Source: Poriferisocius sp965200775 (GTDB lineage Bacteria > Actinomycetota > Acidimicrobiia > Acidimicrobiales > Bin134). Taken from it: 64,000 nt of DNA. Shown in pieces: positions 42,114-51,015 of the stretch. The first letter of the stretch is position 1; every line of letters starts with the position of its first letter. The translations under genes were made by a program, and so were the position numbers. The stretch spans positions 372,001 to 436,000 of the forward strand of contig OZ241383.1 in the NCBI GenBank assembly GCA_965200775.1, read 5' to 3'. The notes beneath the pieces were generated by a model that saw only the letters and a list, made by a program, of their open reading frames with translations, did not search any database and was not told the origin of the DNA.

Positions 42114-42320
42114 GCTTGGAGTATACGTCGCCACAGTCCGGGCGAGGCTCGCAGGGCGGGGCACCGAAGGCATCCCCCCCGATCCAAATCATCCAAGTCA
42201 CCTAGTGACGCTCGGGGGCAGGGGTGCTGCCCGCGGCCGCCGTCGGTCAGAGTCCACTCCAGCCGACCGGGAGCGCACGAGACTTGATGCTGTGTAAGAC
42301 CCGCGCTATGTTCCGAGCCA
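42114..42320. promoter_or_regulatory. Divergent promoter region of the small ORF and mod
   Basis: On the plus strand TTGATG (42284-42289) and TATGTT (42307-42312) are 17 bp apart, and the GTG of mod follows 8 nt later, predicting a leaderless message. On the minus strand TATACT drives the 47-residue ORF. No additional gene seen. Confidence 0.6.
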
Positions 42321-44606
42321 GTGGCGTACGTAGATGACCTCCTCGACCGAGTAACCGACCCGGACCTCCGGAATCGCCTACGCCGTGAGGTCGAGACTCT
42401 GAAAGAACGCCGCAAGTTCGGGCTGGTATTCGAGGAGCACCAGCCCGAAGCCGTCGCCTTGCCGGGCCTGCCACTCCAGGTCGGCGGCTCCGCGCTATGG
42501 AACGACGTGGTCGTTGACGTGCTAGCGACCCCCCCCCCCCCCCCAGCCCAGACGCGCAGGTAGACGCAACCGCCTCGGTCCGACCGTTCGGGTCGGCCGA
42601 CACCGTTGAGGTTGATCCCGAGGAGCTAACCCCGGTAACCCGGCTCGGCCAGCCGATCTACCCCACCCTCGAGCTTCTCGGCCAAGTAGAGGGACCGGGA
42701 GCCGACCCTCAAGCTCCACAACACCTCGTGATCGAGGCCGAGAACTACCACGCCCTCCAGCTCCTCGAGTACACCCACGCCGAAAGCGTCGACTGCATCT
42801 ACATCGACCCTCCCTACAATACGGGAGCCACCGAGTGGGCCTACAACAACCGAATCGTTGGAGACACCGACAACTACAAGCACTCAAAGTGGTTGGCCAT
42901 GATGCAGCGTCGACTGCAAGTAGCTCGCACACTGCTCAAGCCTAACGGTGTTCTAATCGCAACGATCGATGAGGCAGAGGTCCATAGATTGGCGCTCTTA
43001 TTGAGTCAAGAGTACCCTGACACGAAACAGCAGATGATCACCATAGTGATCAGTCCAAGAGGGAACAAGCAGAGTTGGTTCTCACGAGTAGAGGAATACG
43101 CACTTTTCTGTTTCTTCGGCTCCAGTGAAGTAAGCTATGCTTATGATGACCTACTTACGATTCCTAAAGGCAACGAGTATGATGTCGGAAACGTGCCACC
43201 TGTCGCCCGTGAGGTTCGCTGGCCCGCGCTCCTTCGTTCGGGCGGGCAGCCGACCCGGGGATCGACCTGGCCTAGTCTATCCTATCTATTTTGACAAGAA
43301 CCGGTATATCATCGGAACAGGAAGAACTCACGCACAGCGCCGCGATGCTGGTGAATTAGCTGCAGACACCGATTCACTGAACACTTGGCGACCGCCTCAA
43401 GAATTGACTGGACTATTTGACATCCACTCCGTCGATCTATCACACATTAGCGAGGAAGACGTTCCCCCATCTTCAACGGCATACATTGCCTGGCCGTGGC
43501 ATGAAGCTGGTGGCCTAGCCCCTTGGGCTGTAAAACCTGACACACTACGAGAACGTCAAGAGAAACGAGCTCTGAAGGTCAACTGGAACAAGGGCCAGCC
43601 GACCCTGTATTACCTTAGCAGAAGGCAGCTCCAACAGCTCGCTGCTGGCGAGCTGATTGAGGAGCATCAAGAGGCCTTCGCGGGGCCGATCAAGATCGCC
43701 CCCAAGTTGCAACGCAAACGCCCGATGACGGTATGGCACAGAAAGCGCCATGACGCCGGAAGGCACGGCACTACTCTATTGAAGCAGCTATTCGGTGAGA
43801 GCAACAGTAGGTTTGATTTCCCAAAGTCACTCTATTCGACTCTAGACGCAATATCAGCCATAATCGCCGATCGTCCGGACGCTGTAGTCCTTGATTTCTT
43901 CGCGGGATCAGGTACCACGCTTCATGCGGTTGCGGCACTTAACGTGTCTGACGGCGGACGACGACAGTGCGTGCTTGTGACGAACAACGAGGTCTCTGCC
44001 AGGGCACGAAAGTCGCTGGAAGCCGATGGATGCGCCCCCGGCGATGTCGAATGGGAGGCGCGAGGCGTGTTTCAGAGAGTCACGAAGCCCCGTGTAGAGG
44101 CTGCCTTGACCGGGCGTACACCCAATGGTGATCCTGTGTCTGGCAAGTATCTCCCGCCGCTCTACGAACGACCCATCGCTGATGGGTTGCCAGCGACTGC
44201 GACCTTCTTGAGGCTGAAGTGCCTAGATCCCCAACTGCTCGAGATGCGCGACCACTGCAAGATATTCGACGAACTGCACCCGATGCTCTGGGCAGCGTCG
44301 GGGAGCTACGGACCATGCCCCTCGACACATCTCCCAGATCCGCCACCTCCATGGCTACTGCCTGATGATCACATGATTCCAGCAGGATGTCGGTATGGAG
44401 TGCTGCTTGACGAGGCTTACGTTGAGCGGTTCTGCCATCATCTGGCCGACCATCCAACTATCACGCATGTGTGGGTCAACACATACAGCGAGGGATCGGC
44501 ACGGGAACTCAGAGATGAGATTCATGCTGCAGTCAACGGAAGTGTCCGTGTTGCGCAGCTCTATTACGATGTCTTCGGTTGCTTCCAATCCTTGAGAGAA
44601 GTCTGA
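42321..44606 (+). pseudogene. Adenine-specific DNA methyltransferase (Mod), frame broken at a poly-C tract and again near 43,244
   Basis: Three collinear frame segments read as one type III-like Mod. Segment 1 (42321-42563): AYVDDLLDRVTDPDLRNRLRREVETLKERRKFGLVFEEHQPEAV. Segment 2 (from about 42545 to 43294): TLELLGQVEGPG, then VDCIYIDPPYNTGATEWAYNNR with the DPPY catalytic motif. Segment 3 (to 44606): SRPGDRPGLVYPIYFD and VVLDFFAGSGTTLHAVAAL with the S-adenosylmethionine-binding FxGxG. DPPY before FAGSG is beta-class order. Segment 1 to 2 requires one more C (or two fewer) in a 16-C run; segment 2 to 3 requires loss of one base in GGGCGGGC. As sequenced it is OFF. Confidence 0.85.
42529..42544 (+). 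repeat. 16-C homopolymer inside mod
   Basis: An uninterrupted run of 16 C lies in the codons for a proline stretch about 70 residues into Mod. With 16 C the frame reaches a stop at 42561-42563; 17 or 14 C would join the N-terminus to the DPPY segment. Tracts of this kind mediate phase variation of type III methyltransferases in other bacteria. Confidence 0.85.
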
Positions 44607-47545
44607 TGCAGTACAAGCTAGTCGACTATCAGGAGAAGGCTCGTGATAAGTTACTTGATGAAATCAAACGAGCTCGTAAAGCCTTTCCAGATTTTCCGCC
44701 GAAGGCGACAGGCGAAAATTGTCACACGATCTTACTATCTGCGACTACGGGGGCAGGAAAGACCGTCATCATGTCGGCGGTCATCGAGGCAATGCTTCAA
44801 GGTCATCCTGACTTCGACGGTGACTTTGGTCACGACGATACGACGTTCCTGTGGCTCACAAGTGATCCGCAATTGAACGATCAAACCAACGAGCGCATGA
44901 TCCAGATGCTCAGTGATGACGGCTCGTTTGCGGGCAAACTGTTTGGGGGCAGACTGATGATGATCGACGACAAAAGCTTGGTCGATGACTTGTTGCCGAC
45001 TGGAAAGATCTGCTTTATCAACACCCAAAAGCTCTCAAGTAGTAGTAATCTTGTCAAACGATCAGACTCCCGACCTCACACGTTTTGGGATGTAATGACG
45101 AAGACGATCAAGGAGCATCCTGAGAATCTTCTGGTAATCATTGACGAGGCTCACCAAGGAGCGAAGACCACAGGCCGGGGCGATGACGCTCCCGCCTCAA
45201 TCATGCAGCGATTCATCAAGGGTTATCGCGAAGGCCAGAAGGAGCTGATGCCAGCAAGCCCAATGGTGATAGGTATCTCGGCTACGCCAGAGCGGTTTGA
45301 GAAGTTGATCAAGAACAGCGGTCGACGCCCAAGCAGCTCTGTCGAGATCGATCCCGGTGATGTGCGCAGATCAGGTCTGGTCAAGCAGTCTATCCGTTTG
45401 CGCTACGCACCTGATGACAGTCCTGTCTCTGTCTTCACGCTACTCGAGACCGCGCTCAATCGTTACCGCACGTTTGCGTCGACGTGGAGCAAGCATACAT
45501 CAAACGGGCGCACTATCAGGCCGATCATGCTAGTACAAGTGGAGGATGGCCAGAAATCATCCACAGACCAAAAGTTGTCAAGAACCGACCTGGGGCAGCT
45601 TCTCGAGACAGTAACGCGCGTTCTTGATCTGTCGCCTGAAGACCGGAAACGTGCAATCGTGCATGCCTTTCAAGCCGGCGAGAGATGGGACACCGTGTCA
45701 CGTGTCGAGCCCTCTCGCATCAACGACAACCAGGACATCCAAGTCGTCGTCTTCAAGTCTGCTCTGACGACGGGCTGGGACTGCCCTCGCGCCGAGGTGA
45801 TGATGTCGTTTCGCACAGCGAAGGACAAGACGCATATCGCCCAGTTGGTGGGGCGGATGGTACGCGCTCCGCTCCGCCGTATCATTGAGGGACAGGGACC
45901 CGAGGCCGAGCTGCTGAACGGTGTAGATCTCTATCTGCCGCGCTTCGACAGGCGAGCGTTGAGCGAACTTCTCAACATTCTCGACGGTACGGATAGCAAA
46001 CCTGGCATGGGAACGGCTTCGAATGCCTACATTGCGGCTGATCTGGAGCTCAACTCAGCGCTCGATCAAGAGACTATCGGGGATATCAGGTCGGTCGTCG
46101 CTTCAGTACCCACTTACCGGATGGAGGGGCGCGTCCGAGGCACGCCCGTCAACCGCCTGATGCGGATCGCTGACAAACTGGCTCGCAAGAAGATCGATGC
46201 TCCGCCGATCGTGGCGGATGCGGCTCAGACAGCAAGCGATCAGATGAGTGCGTGGCTGCAACGTCAGCTAGAGCAGGCAACCGGTCAGCCGCCGCAGGCG
46301 CTCGGCGGCTGGCTCGCGCAGCAACTTCACGCGACGAGACAGGCGCGCCAGCCCCAGGAAGGACGCATACAGGATCAGACCGTGACCCAATCCTCCGCGA
46401 CCTCTAGCGCGCGGGCCGAGTCCGACGAGTCGAAGGCCACCCGACACCAGATCGGCGACAGCAGCGGCGATTTCGTGGCGAGCGTGATGGAACAGCTAGA
46501 GGTAAGGCAAGGCGGGATCGAAAAGCGCGGAGACGAACAGTTTCAGATCGAGGGCGAGTCGATGCCTCGCTCTGACATCGACCTGAACCGGGCGCTCACG
46601 CTCCTAGACAAGAAGATCGCGAGTGATCGCGCAAAGGTAGGCTTCGACTTTGCTAAACACCTCTATAGCACCTACAGCGACGACGGATTGGACTTCAGGA
46701 CCGCCAAGGCGACCGCCATGGCTCTGCTCCTTGGCGAAGACGCCGACAACCAGCACAAACGGATCACGGGGCTTCAGGATAAGGCTCAGCAGCTCATCGA
46801 TGAGTGGAAGGAAGAGCACGACACCAGGATCAAGACCCTGTCCGACCTTGAAGCCGACGACTTGCGCTTGCTCTTCCGATCGGCATCTGAGACAGTCGCC
46901 GTCGAACCGTCGCCCGCCCTCGCTGCCCGCATCACAGCGAAAGAACCGAGCACCGCTAAGGAGTTTACGAAACACCTCTACACGGGCGTAGGTTCTAAAG
47001 TCTGCTTACTGAAGCTAAACAGTTGGGAGACAGACAGCGCCAAACGACTCATCCGGGACAGCAACGTGGTCGCATGGCTACGCAACGAGCGCACTCCGCA
47101 GACTTGGCGCCTTGCCATTCCCTGGACACGCGGCAATGGCAATCCAGCGCTTCTCTACCCGGATCTTTTGGCATTCCGCCGAGATCCCACCTCCAACCAG
47201 CAGATCGTCCTCGACATCATCGACCCTCACGGTCTATACCTGAGCGACGCCGTACACAAGGTCAAAGGTCTTGCCAGATTTGCTGAGAAAAACGTCAACA
47301 ATTCGTCTCTCGGCCGGGTAATCGCTGTCGCCGCTGTCGACGATCGACGTTACCAGCGAGACCTCTCCGATCCGTCTACTCGTGCAGCGCTCCAAGCTTG
47401 CACGACAGTACAAGATTTGAGAAACTGGTTTGCGGAATCCGACGCAAAGGATCGCCTAATCGTTAAGTACCTAGAGCCGGAAGAGCCTGACCAGCAACAC
47501 GAAGATGCACCGCACGCAAGAGTAATATATCGAGCCGCCAGTTGA
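44606..47545 (+). CDS. DEAD/DEAH-box helicase restriction subunit (type III Res-like)
   Basis: 979 residues. Helicase motifs: LVDYQEKARDKLLDEI, Walker A SATTGAGKT (45-53), DEAH in LLVIIDEAHQGAKT (about 182), GISATPERFEKL, and motif VI HIAQLVGRMVRAP. A Gln/Ala-rich linker (about 550-640) leads to a C-terminal nuclease-like domain with YPDLLAFRR (about 850) and IVLDIIDPHGLYLSDAVHKVKGLARFA. ATG 44606 overlaps the mod stop (TGATG), so the pair is translationally coupled. It should be the ATP-dependent cleavage partner of Mod. GC content is clearly below the window average. Confidence 0.9.
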   Translation: MQYKLVDYQEKARDKLLDEIKRARKAFPDFPPKATGENCHTILLSATTGAGKTVIMSAVIEAMLQGHPDFDGDFGHDDTTFLWLTSDPQLNDQTNERMIQMLSDDGSFAGKLFGGRLMMIDDKSLVDDLLPTGKICFINTQKLSSSSNLVKRSDSRPHTFWDVMTKTIKEHPENLLVIIDEAHQGAKTTGRGDDAPASIMQRFIKGYREGQKELMPASPMVIGISATPERFEKLIKNSGRRPSSSVEIDPGDVRRSGLVKQSIRLRYAPDDSPVSVFTLLETALNRYRTFASTWSKHTSNGRTIRPIMLVQVEDGQKSSTDQKLSRTDLGQLLETVTRVLDLSPEDRKRAIVHAFQAGERWDTVSRVEPSRINDNQDIQVVVFKSALTTGWDCPRAEVMMSFRTAKDKTHIAQLVGRMVRAPLRRIIEGQGPEAELLNGVDLYLPRFDRRALSELLNILDGTDSKPGMGTASNAYIAADLELNSALDQETIGDIRSVVASVPTYRMEGRVRGTPVNRLMRIADKLARKKIDAPPIVADAAQTASDQMSAWLQRQLEQATGQPPQALGGWLAQQLHATRQARQPQEGRIQDQTVTQSSATSSARAESDESKATRHQIGDSSGDFVASVMEQLEVRQGGIEKRGDEQFQIEGESMPRSDIDLNRALTLLDKKIASDRAKVGFDFAKHLYSTYSDDGLDFRTAKATAMALLLGEDADNQHKRITGLQDKAQQLIDEWKEEHDTRIKTLSDLEADDLRLLFRSASETVAVEPSPALAARITAKEPSTAKEFTKHLYTGVGSKVCLLKLNSWETDSAKRLIRDSNVVAWLRNERTPQTWRLAIPWTRGNGNPALLYPDLLAFRRDPTSNQQIVLDIIDPHGLYLSDAVHKVKGLARFAEKNVNNSSLGRVIAVAAVDDRRYQRDLSDPSTRAALQACTTVQDLRNWFAESDAKDRLIVKYLEPEEPDQQHEDAPHARVIYRAAS

Positions 47546-47546
47546 C

Positions 47547-48941
47547 ATGAATGGCAAACTCCACCCTGACATAGACCAACTAAGCCGCGACGTCGCAGAC
47601 TTCATCAGACGTCGATGGAAGGCTGATGACCATGTTGATGGTAATGGTAAACGTGACGGGCCGCTGCTCAAGCTGGCCGCCGATCTTCATAGGATCACGA
47701 CTCATGAAGACATGCGGCGACTGCTTCAGAATGTACGCGATGATGCGCAAGAACTCAATCAAGCCAACACCGACGCTCAGTCAACAACCGATGACAAACA
47801 GGTTGGTTTGGAGGATCCACTGCTTAAACTTGTCAACGCTGTTGATGATTCGTTGAGGAATAGTAGCAAGTATTCGAATGCTGTGGAAAAAGCGAAGAGA
47901 GGAGATCATGGGCAGGAGGTAGTGTCTGTGCGGGACCGTGCGATAGTTGCTGTTGCAATTCTGCTGTCTCTATCTGCGCATGAAGACGGACGATGGTTGG
48001 AAGTAGAGCGACTAATAAAGTGGTCTAACAAGAGAATCACGTCCGACTATGACCCCTATGAGGACTGTTTGCCACTCGAGTGTGCCTATGTATATGTACA
48101 GTTTGGAAGGGCAAGCAGCGACGGAGAAACATCCATGACCCAAGGCCTCCCTTCAGTGAGTCGACTGAACGAATTGCTGGCGCGAATTGATAGGGTCACA
48201 GGTACCGAAGCGTCAAGCTCGGATCCCGATCACCCGGATCCCGATCATGTGTTCAGATGGTCCTTTCACTTGCTTTGTAGTTCAATCGTACTTCTGCCAT
48301 ACACTCTTCTCTCGCCAGAAGGGGCGGCCAAGGAATGGGCTACTTGGGTTCACACCGAAATCAGGAGACTAGTTGACACTGCAGATGGGACTTCATCTAG
48401 ACGCGTTAGTTATCTTCATTACTTGTCACTGGCCAAGATAGAGTATGCAATAGGTGAGGGTGAGTTGGAGAAGGCCGTGGAAGCGGCAGCCCTGGCCGTA
48501 CAAACAGCTAAACCTTTCGATCAACGCTTCATTTCCGAGGCTCGACAGTTCCACAGCTCTCTCAGTCTGGAGGCACACTTGCGGCAGACTACAAGCGCAA
48601 CTATTGACAGCTACGTTGAATCAGGTAAGAAGGATATCGATGCAAACACGGAGGATCTGCGAGGTGAGTTGCAGGAAGAAGTTCGTAGTGCACTCTTACG
48701 AGTAGTCGAAGTCCTCAGTGTCTTCATTGCAGTGTTGGGAATTGTGGCTACCTCCATTGCAGGTATTGTTGAAATTGGAGATGAGCAGGCGGCTTGGAAG
48801 GTATTCGGCGTTGGATACATATCGGTAATTCTGCTGTTTGTTATCCTGCGTTGGATCGTTCATGGCAGAGAGGCATTTGGGATGCAACGTCGTCGTCCTG
48901 AACGCGCCTTGGTGGGCGAGGGTGACGCGGCCTCGGCCTGA
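47547..48941 (+). CDS. Unknown protein with two C-terminal membrane segments, in the restriction operon
   Basis: 464 residues starting 1 nt after the res stop. The N-terminal ~380 residues are hydrophilic and helical (DIDQLSRDVADFIRRRWKADD, LLKLAADLHRITTHEDMRRLLQNV, tetratricopeptide-like YLHYLSLAKIEYAIGEGELEKAVEAAALAVQTAKPFD). A possible coiled coil (KKDIDANTEDLRGELQEEVRS) precedes TM1 (about 388-409) and TM2 (about 415-434). The last ~20 residues are GC-rich and overlap an older gene remnant on the other strand, so the C-terminus may have been remade at the island edge. No family recognised. Confidence 0.75.
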   Translation: MNGKLHPDIDQLSRDVADFIRRRWKADDHVDGNGKRDGPLLKLAADLHRITTHEDMRRLLQNVRDDAQELNQANTDAQSTTDDKQVGLEDPLLKLVNAVDDSLRNSSKYSNAVEKAKRGDHGQEVVSVRDRAIVAVAILLSLSAHEDGRWLEVERLIKWSNKRITSDYDPYEDCLPLECAYVYVQFGRASSDGETSMTQGLPSVSRLNELLARIDRVTGTEASSSDPDHPDPDHVFRWSFHLLCSSIVLLPYTLLSPEGAAKEWATWVHTEIRRLVDTADGTSSRRVSYLHYLSLAKIEYAIGEGELEKAVEAAALAVQTAKPFDQRFISEARQFHSSLSLEAHLRQTTSATIDSYVESGKKDIDANTEDLRGELQEEVRSALLRVVEVLSVFIAVLGIVATSIAGIVEIGDEQAAWKVFGVGYISVILLFVILRWIVHGREAFGMQRRRPERALVGEGDAASA

Positions 48942-49091
48942 GGGGTGGATCATGCCTGTGCGCAGCATGAGCTGGCGGTAGACGCCTGCGCAATTGATTT
49001 TGACGCCTAGACGCCCGGCGATGTCGGCTAGGCGCGACTCGCCTTCGTCACGTACCATAGCCCGAAGGAACTGCCTAGCTGGCTCAGCACC
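48896..49091 (-). pseudogene. C-terminal winged-helix remnant of an ATPase gene
   Basis: The frame EPARQFLRAMVRDEGESRLADIAGRLGVKINCAGVYRQLMLRTGMIHPSGRGRVTLAH reads as the C-terminal winged helix that ends many AAA ATP-binding proteins. It is cut off upstream by TGA at 49092-49094 and has no start, so the ATPase body is gone. It is GC-rich like the host chromosome and overlaps the end of the preceding gene, marking the right edge of the low-GC island. From 49095 to 49270 I see nothing coding. Confidence 0.6.
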
Positions 49092-49270
49092 TCACGCAGC
49101 CCCTCGAGGGTGCCAACTCCCGACTGGTCCGTGCTATTGAGCTCGACTCCGGTGCCGGAGGCGCTCACCGAGCGCATGTGGCGTCTCAGTGAGCTGCGCC
49201 TGAACTGTGCTTGCTCATTTGTCGGTTCACGTCGAGAGGACAGGGCCCTAGGCAGCACAAGAGAAAAGTG

Positions 49271-49343
49271 CGCCCACGGCAGGATTCGAACCTGCGGCCC
49301 CCTGCTCCGGAGGCAGGTGCTCTATCCCCTGAGCTACGTGGGC
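49271..49343 (-). tRNA. tRNA-Arg (CCG anticodon)
   Basis: 73 nt including the discriminator; CCA is not encoded. The acceptor stem GCCCACG pairs with CGTGGGC; the D-arm reads GCTCAGGGGATAGAGC; the anticodon stem-loop is CCTGC-CTCCGGA-GCAGG with CCG; the T-arm contains GCAGGTTCGAATCCTGC. It is divergent from argS and its 3' end points toward the restriction island. Confidence 0.95.
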
Positions 49344-49393
49344 AGTAACCGGGTGAGTATACCCCTCGGGATGGCTCTACCATTGGTCACTTC

Positions 49394-51007
49394 ATGGCCG
49401 ACATCCGCATCTCCCTCGCAAACGCCCTGAGCAGCGCTCTGACCGCGGCTGGAATCGACCTGCCTGGTGGATTCGAGGCCGCCCTGGAGCGTCCGGCCCG
49501 GCGTGAGCACGGCGACTGGTCGTCCAATGCCGCCCTGGCCACGGCCAAGAATGCCGGGCGCAACCCCCGGGACCTCGCCTCGGAGGTGGCGGCCTGGCTG
49601 AAGGAGAACCGGCCCGAGCACGTGGCCGAGGTGAGCGTGGCCGGTCCTGGCTTCATCAACTTCCAGCTGGCCCCGAGCTGGTTGCACAGCGTGGTCCGCG
49701 AGGCGGTGGCCGCCGGTGTTGAGCGCTACGGACGCCACGACTTCGGCCAGGGCCAATCGGTGATCGTGGAGTTCGTGAGCGCGAACCCCACCGGACCGGT
49801 CCACGCCGGGCACGGCCGAGGGGCGGCTTTTGGCGACGCGGTGGCCCGGCTCCTGGAGCGGTGCGGATACGACGTCCACCGCGAGTTCTACATCAACGAC
49901 CGGGGCACCCAGATGGACCTTTACGCCGCCTCACTGGCCGCAGCTGCCGCCGGCGAACCGGTCCCCGATGAAGGCTACGGCGGTCAGTACATCGCCGACT
50001 GGGCAGCCGAGATGCCCGCCGATACCGATCCCCGTCACTGGGGGAAGCAGCGGGCGCTGGACGACCAGAGAGCCGTTCTGGGCTCCATGGCGGTGGAGTT
50101 CGACTCCTGGTTCAGCGAGCAGTCGCTGCTGGATTCGGGAGCGATCGACAAGACCTTGGCCGCACTGGATGCAGCAGGTGCCTCCTACGAGCACGACGGA
50201 GCCCGGTGGCTGCGGTCGAGCGATCACGGAGACGACAAGGACCGGGTGCTGGTGAAGTCCGACGGGGAGTACACCTACCTGCTGCCCGACATTGCGTACC
50301 ACCGGGACAAGCTCGAACGGGCCGACCTGCTCATCAACATCTGGGGGGCCGACCACCATGGGTACGTGCCTCGCATGAAGGCGGCTATGGCCGCGCTGGG
50401 GAGCAACCCCGACCGGCTGGAGGTGGTGATCACCCAGCTTGTGAAGCTGGAGCGGGACGGCAAGCCGGTGAAATTGGCCAAGCGCACCGGGAACATCATC
50501 GAGCTGCGTGACGTGATCGACGAGGTGGGCTCGGACGCCACCCGGTTCACCTACCTGATCCAGTCGATGGACTCCACCCCGACCTTCGACCTGGGCAAGG
50601 CCGCGGCCCAGGTGATGGAGAACCCGGTGTTCTACGTGCAGATGGCCCACGCCCGGGTGTGCTCCATCGCTACCCGAGCGACAGCCGACGGCGTAACCCG
50701 CATCGGCATTGACGATGTGGACCTGACCGTTCTGGTCCACGAGCGGGAGCTGGAGATCATGCGCCAACTCTCCACCCTCGGTGAGGTGATCGCCGCCGCT
50801 GCCCGGGAGCGGGCCCCGCACCGGGTGATCGCCTGGCTCCGGGAGTTCGCAGCCGCTGTCCACAGCTTCTACCACGACTGCTACGTGGTGGGTTCGGACA
50901 TCCCTCCCGAGCTCACCCAAGCCCGGTTGGTGCTGATCGACTCGGCCCGAGTGGGCCTGGCCGTGGGCCTGAGCGTTCTGGGCGTGAGCGCGCCCGAGAC
51001 GATGTAG
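49394..51007 (+). CDS. argS: Arginyl-tRNA synthetase
   Basis: 537-residue class I synthetase: N-terminal additional domain (LANALSSALTAAGIDLPGG, EHGDWSSNAALATAKNAGRNPRDLA), the HIGH-type motif VSANPTGPVHAGHGRGAAFGD, INDRGTQMDLYAAS, GADHHGYVPRMKAA and an anticodon-binding C-terminus. The KMSKS loop is degenerate (KLAKRTGN), as in most ArgRS. First gene of argS-lysA, 50 bp from tRNA-Arg(CCG) on the other strand. Confidence 0.96.
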   Translation: MADIRISLANALSSALTAAGIDLPGGFEAALERPARREHGDWSSNAALATAKNAGRNPRDLASEVAAWLKENRPEHVAEVSVAGPGFINFQLAPSWLHSVVREAVAAGVERYGRHDFGQGQSVIVEFVSANPTGPVHAGHGRGAAFGDAVARLLERCGYDVHREFYINDRGTQMDLYAASLAAAAAGEPVPDEGYGGQYIADWAAEMPADTDPRHWGKQRALDDQRAVLGSMAVEFDSWFSEQSLLDSGAIDKTLAALDAAGASYEHDGARWLRSSDHGDDKDRVLVKSDGEYTYLLPDIAYHRDKLERADLLINIWGADHHGYVPRMKAAMAALGSNPDRLEVVITQLVKLERDGKPVKLAKRTGNIIELRDVIDEVGSDATRFTYLIQSMDSTPTFDLGKAAAQVMENPVFYVQMAHARVCSIATRATADGVTRIGIDDVDLTVLVHERELEIMRQLSTLGEVIAAAARERAPHRVIAWLREFAAAVHSFYHDCYVVGSDIPPELTQARLVLIDSARVGLAVGLSVLGVSAPETM

Positions 51008-51015
51008 GAGCGACG

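Noticed and set aside
49028..49258. 76-codon minus-strand ORF between island and tRNA-Arg
   Set aside because: No family resemblance and in a different frame from the winged-helix remnant it overlaps.
41857..49343. Restriction island flanked by a duplicate of the tRNA-Arg 3' end
   Set aside because: I looked for the tRNA 3' sequence and for the neighbouring gene ends on the left side of the island and found no copy.
49186..49383. 65-codon minus-strand ORF across the tRNA-Arg
   Set aside because: It is the translation of the tRNA gene itself.
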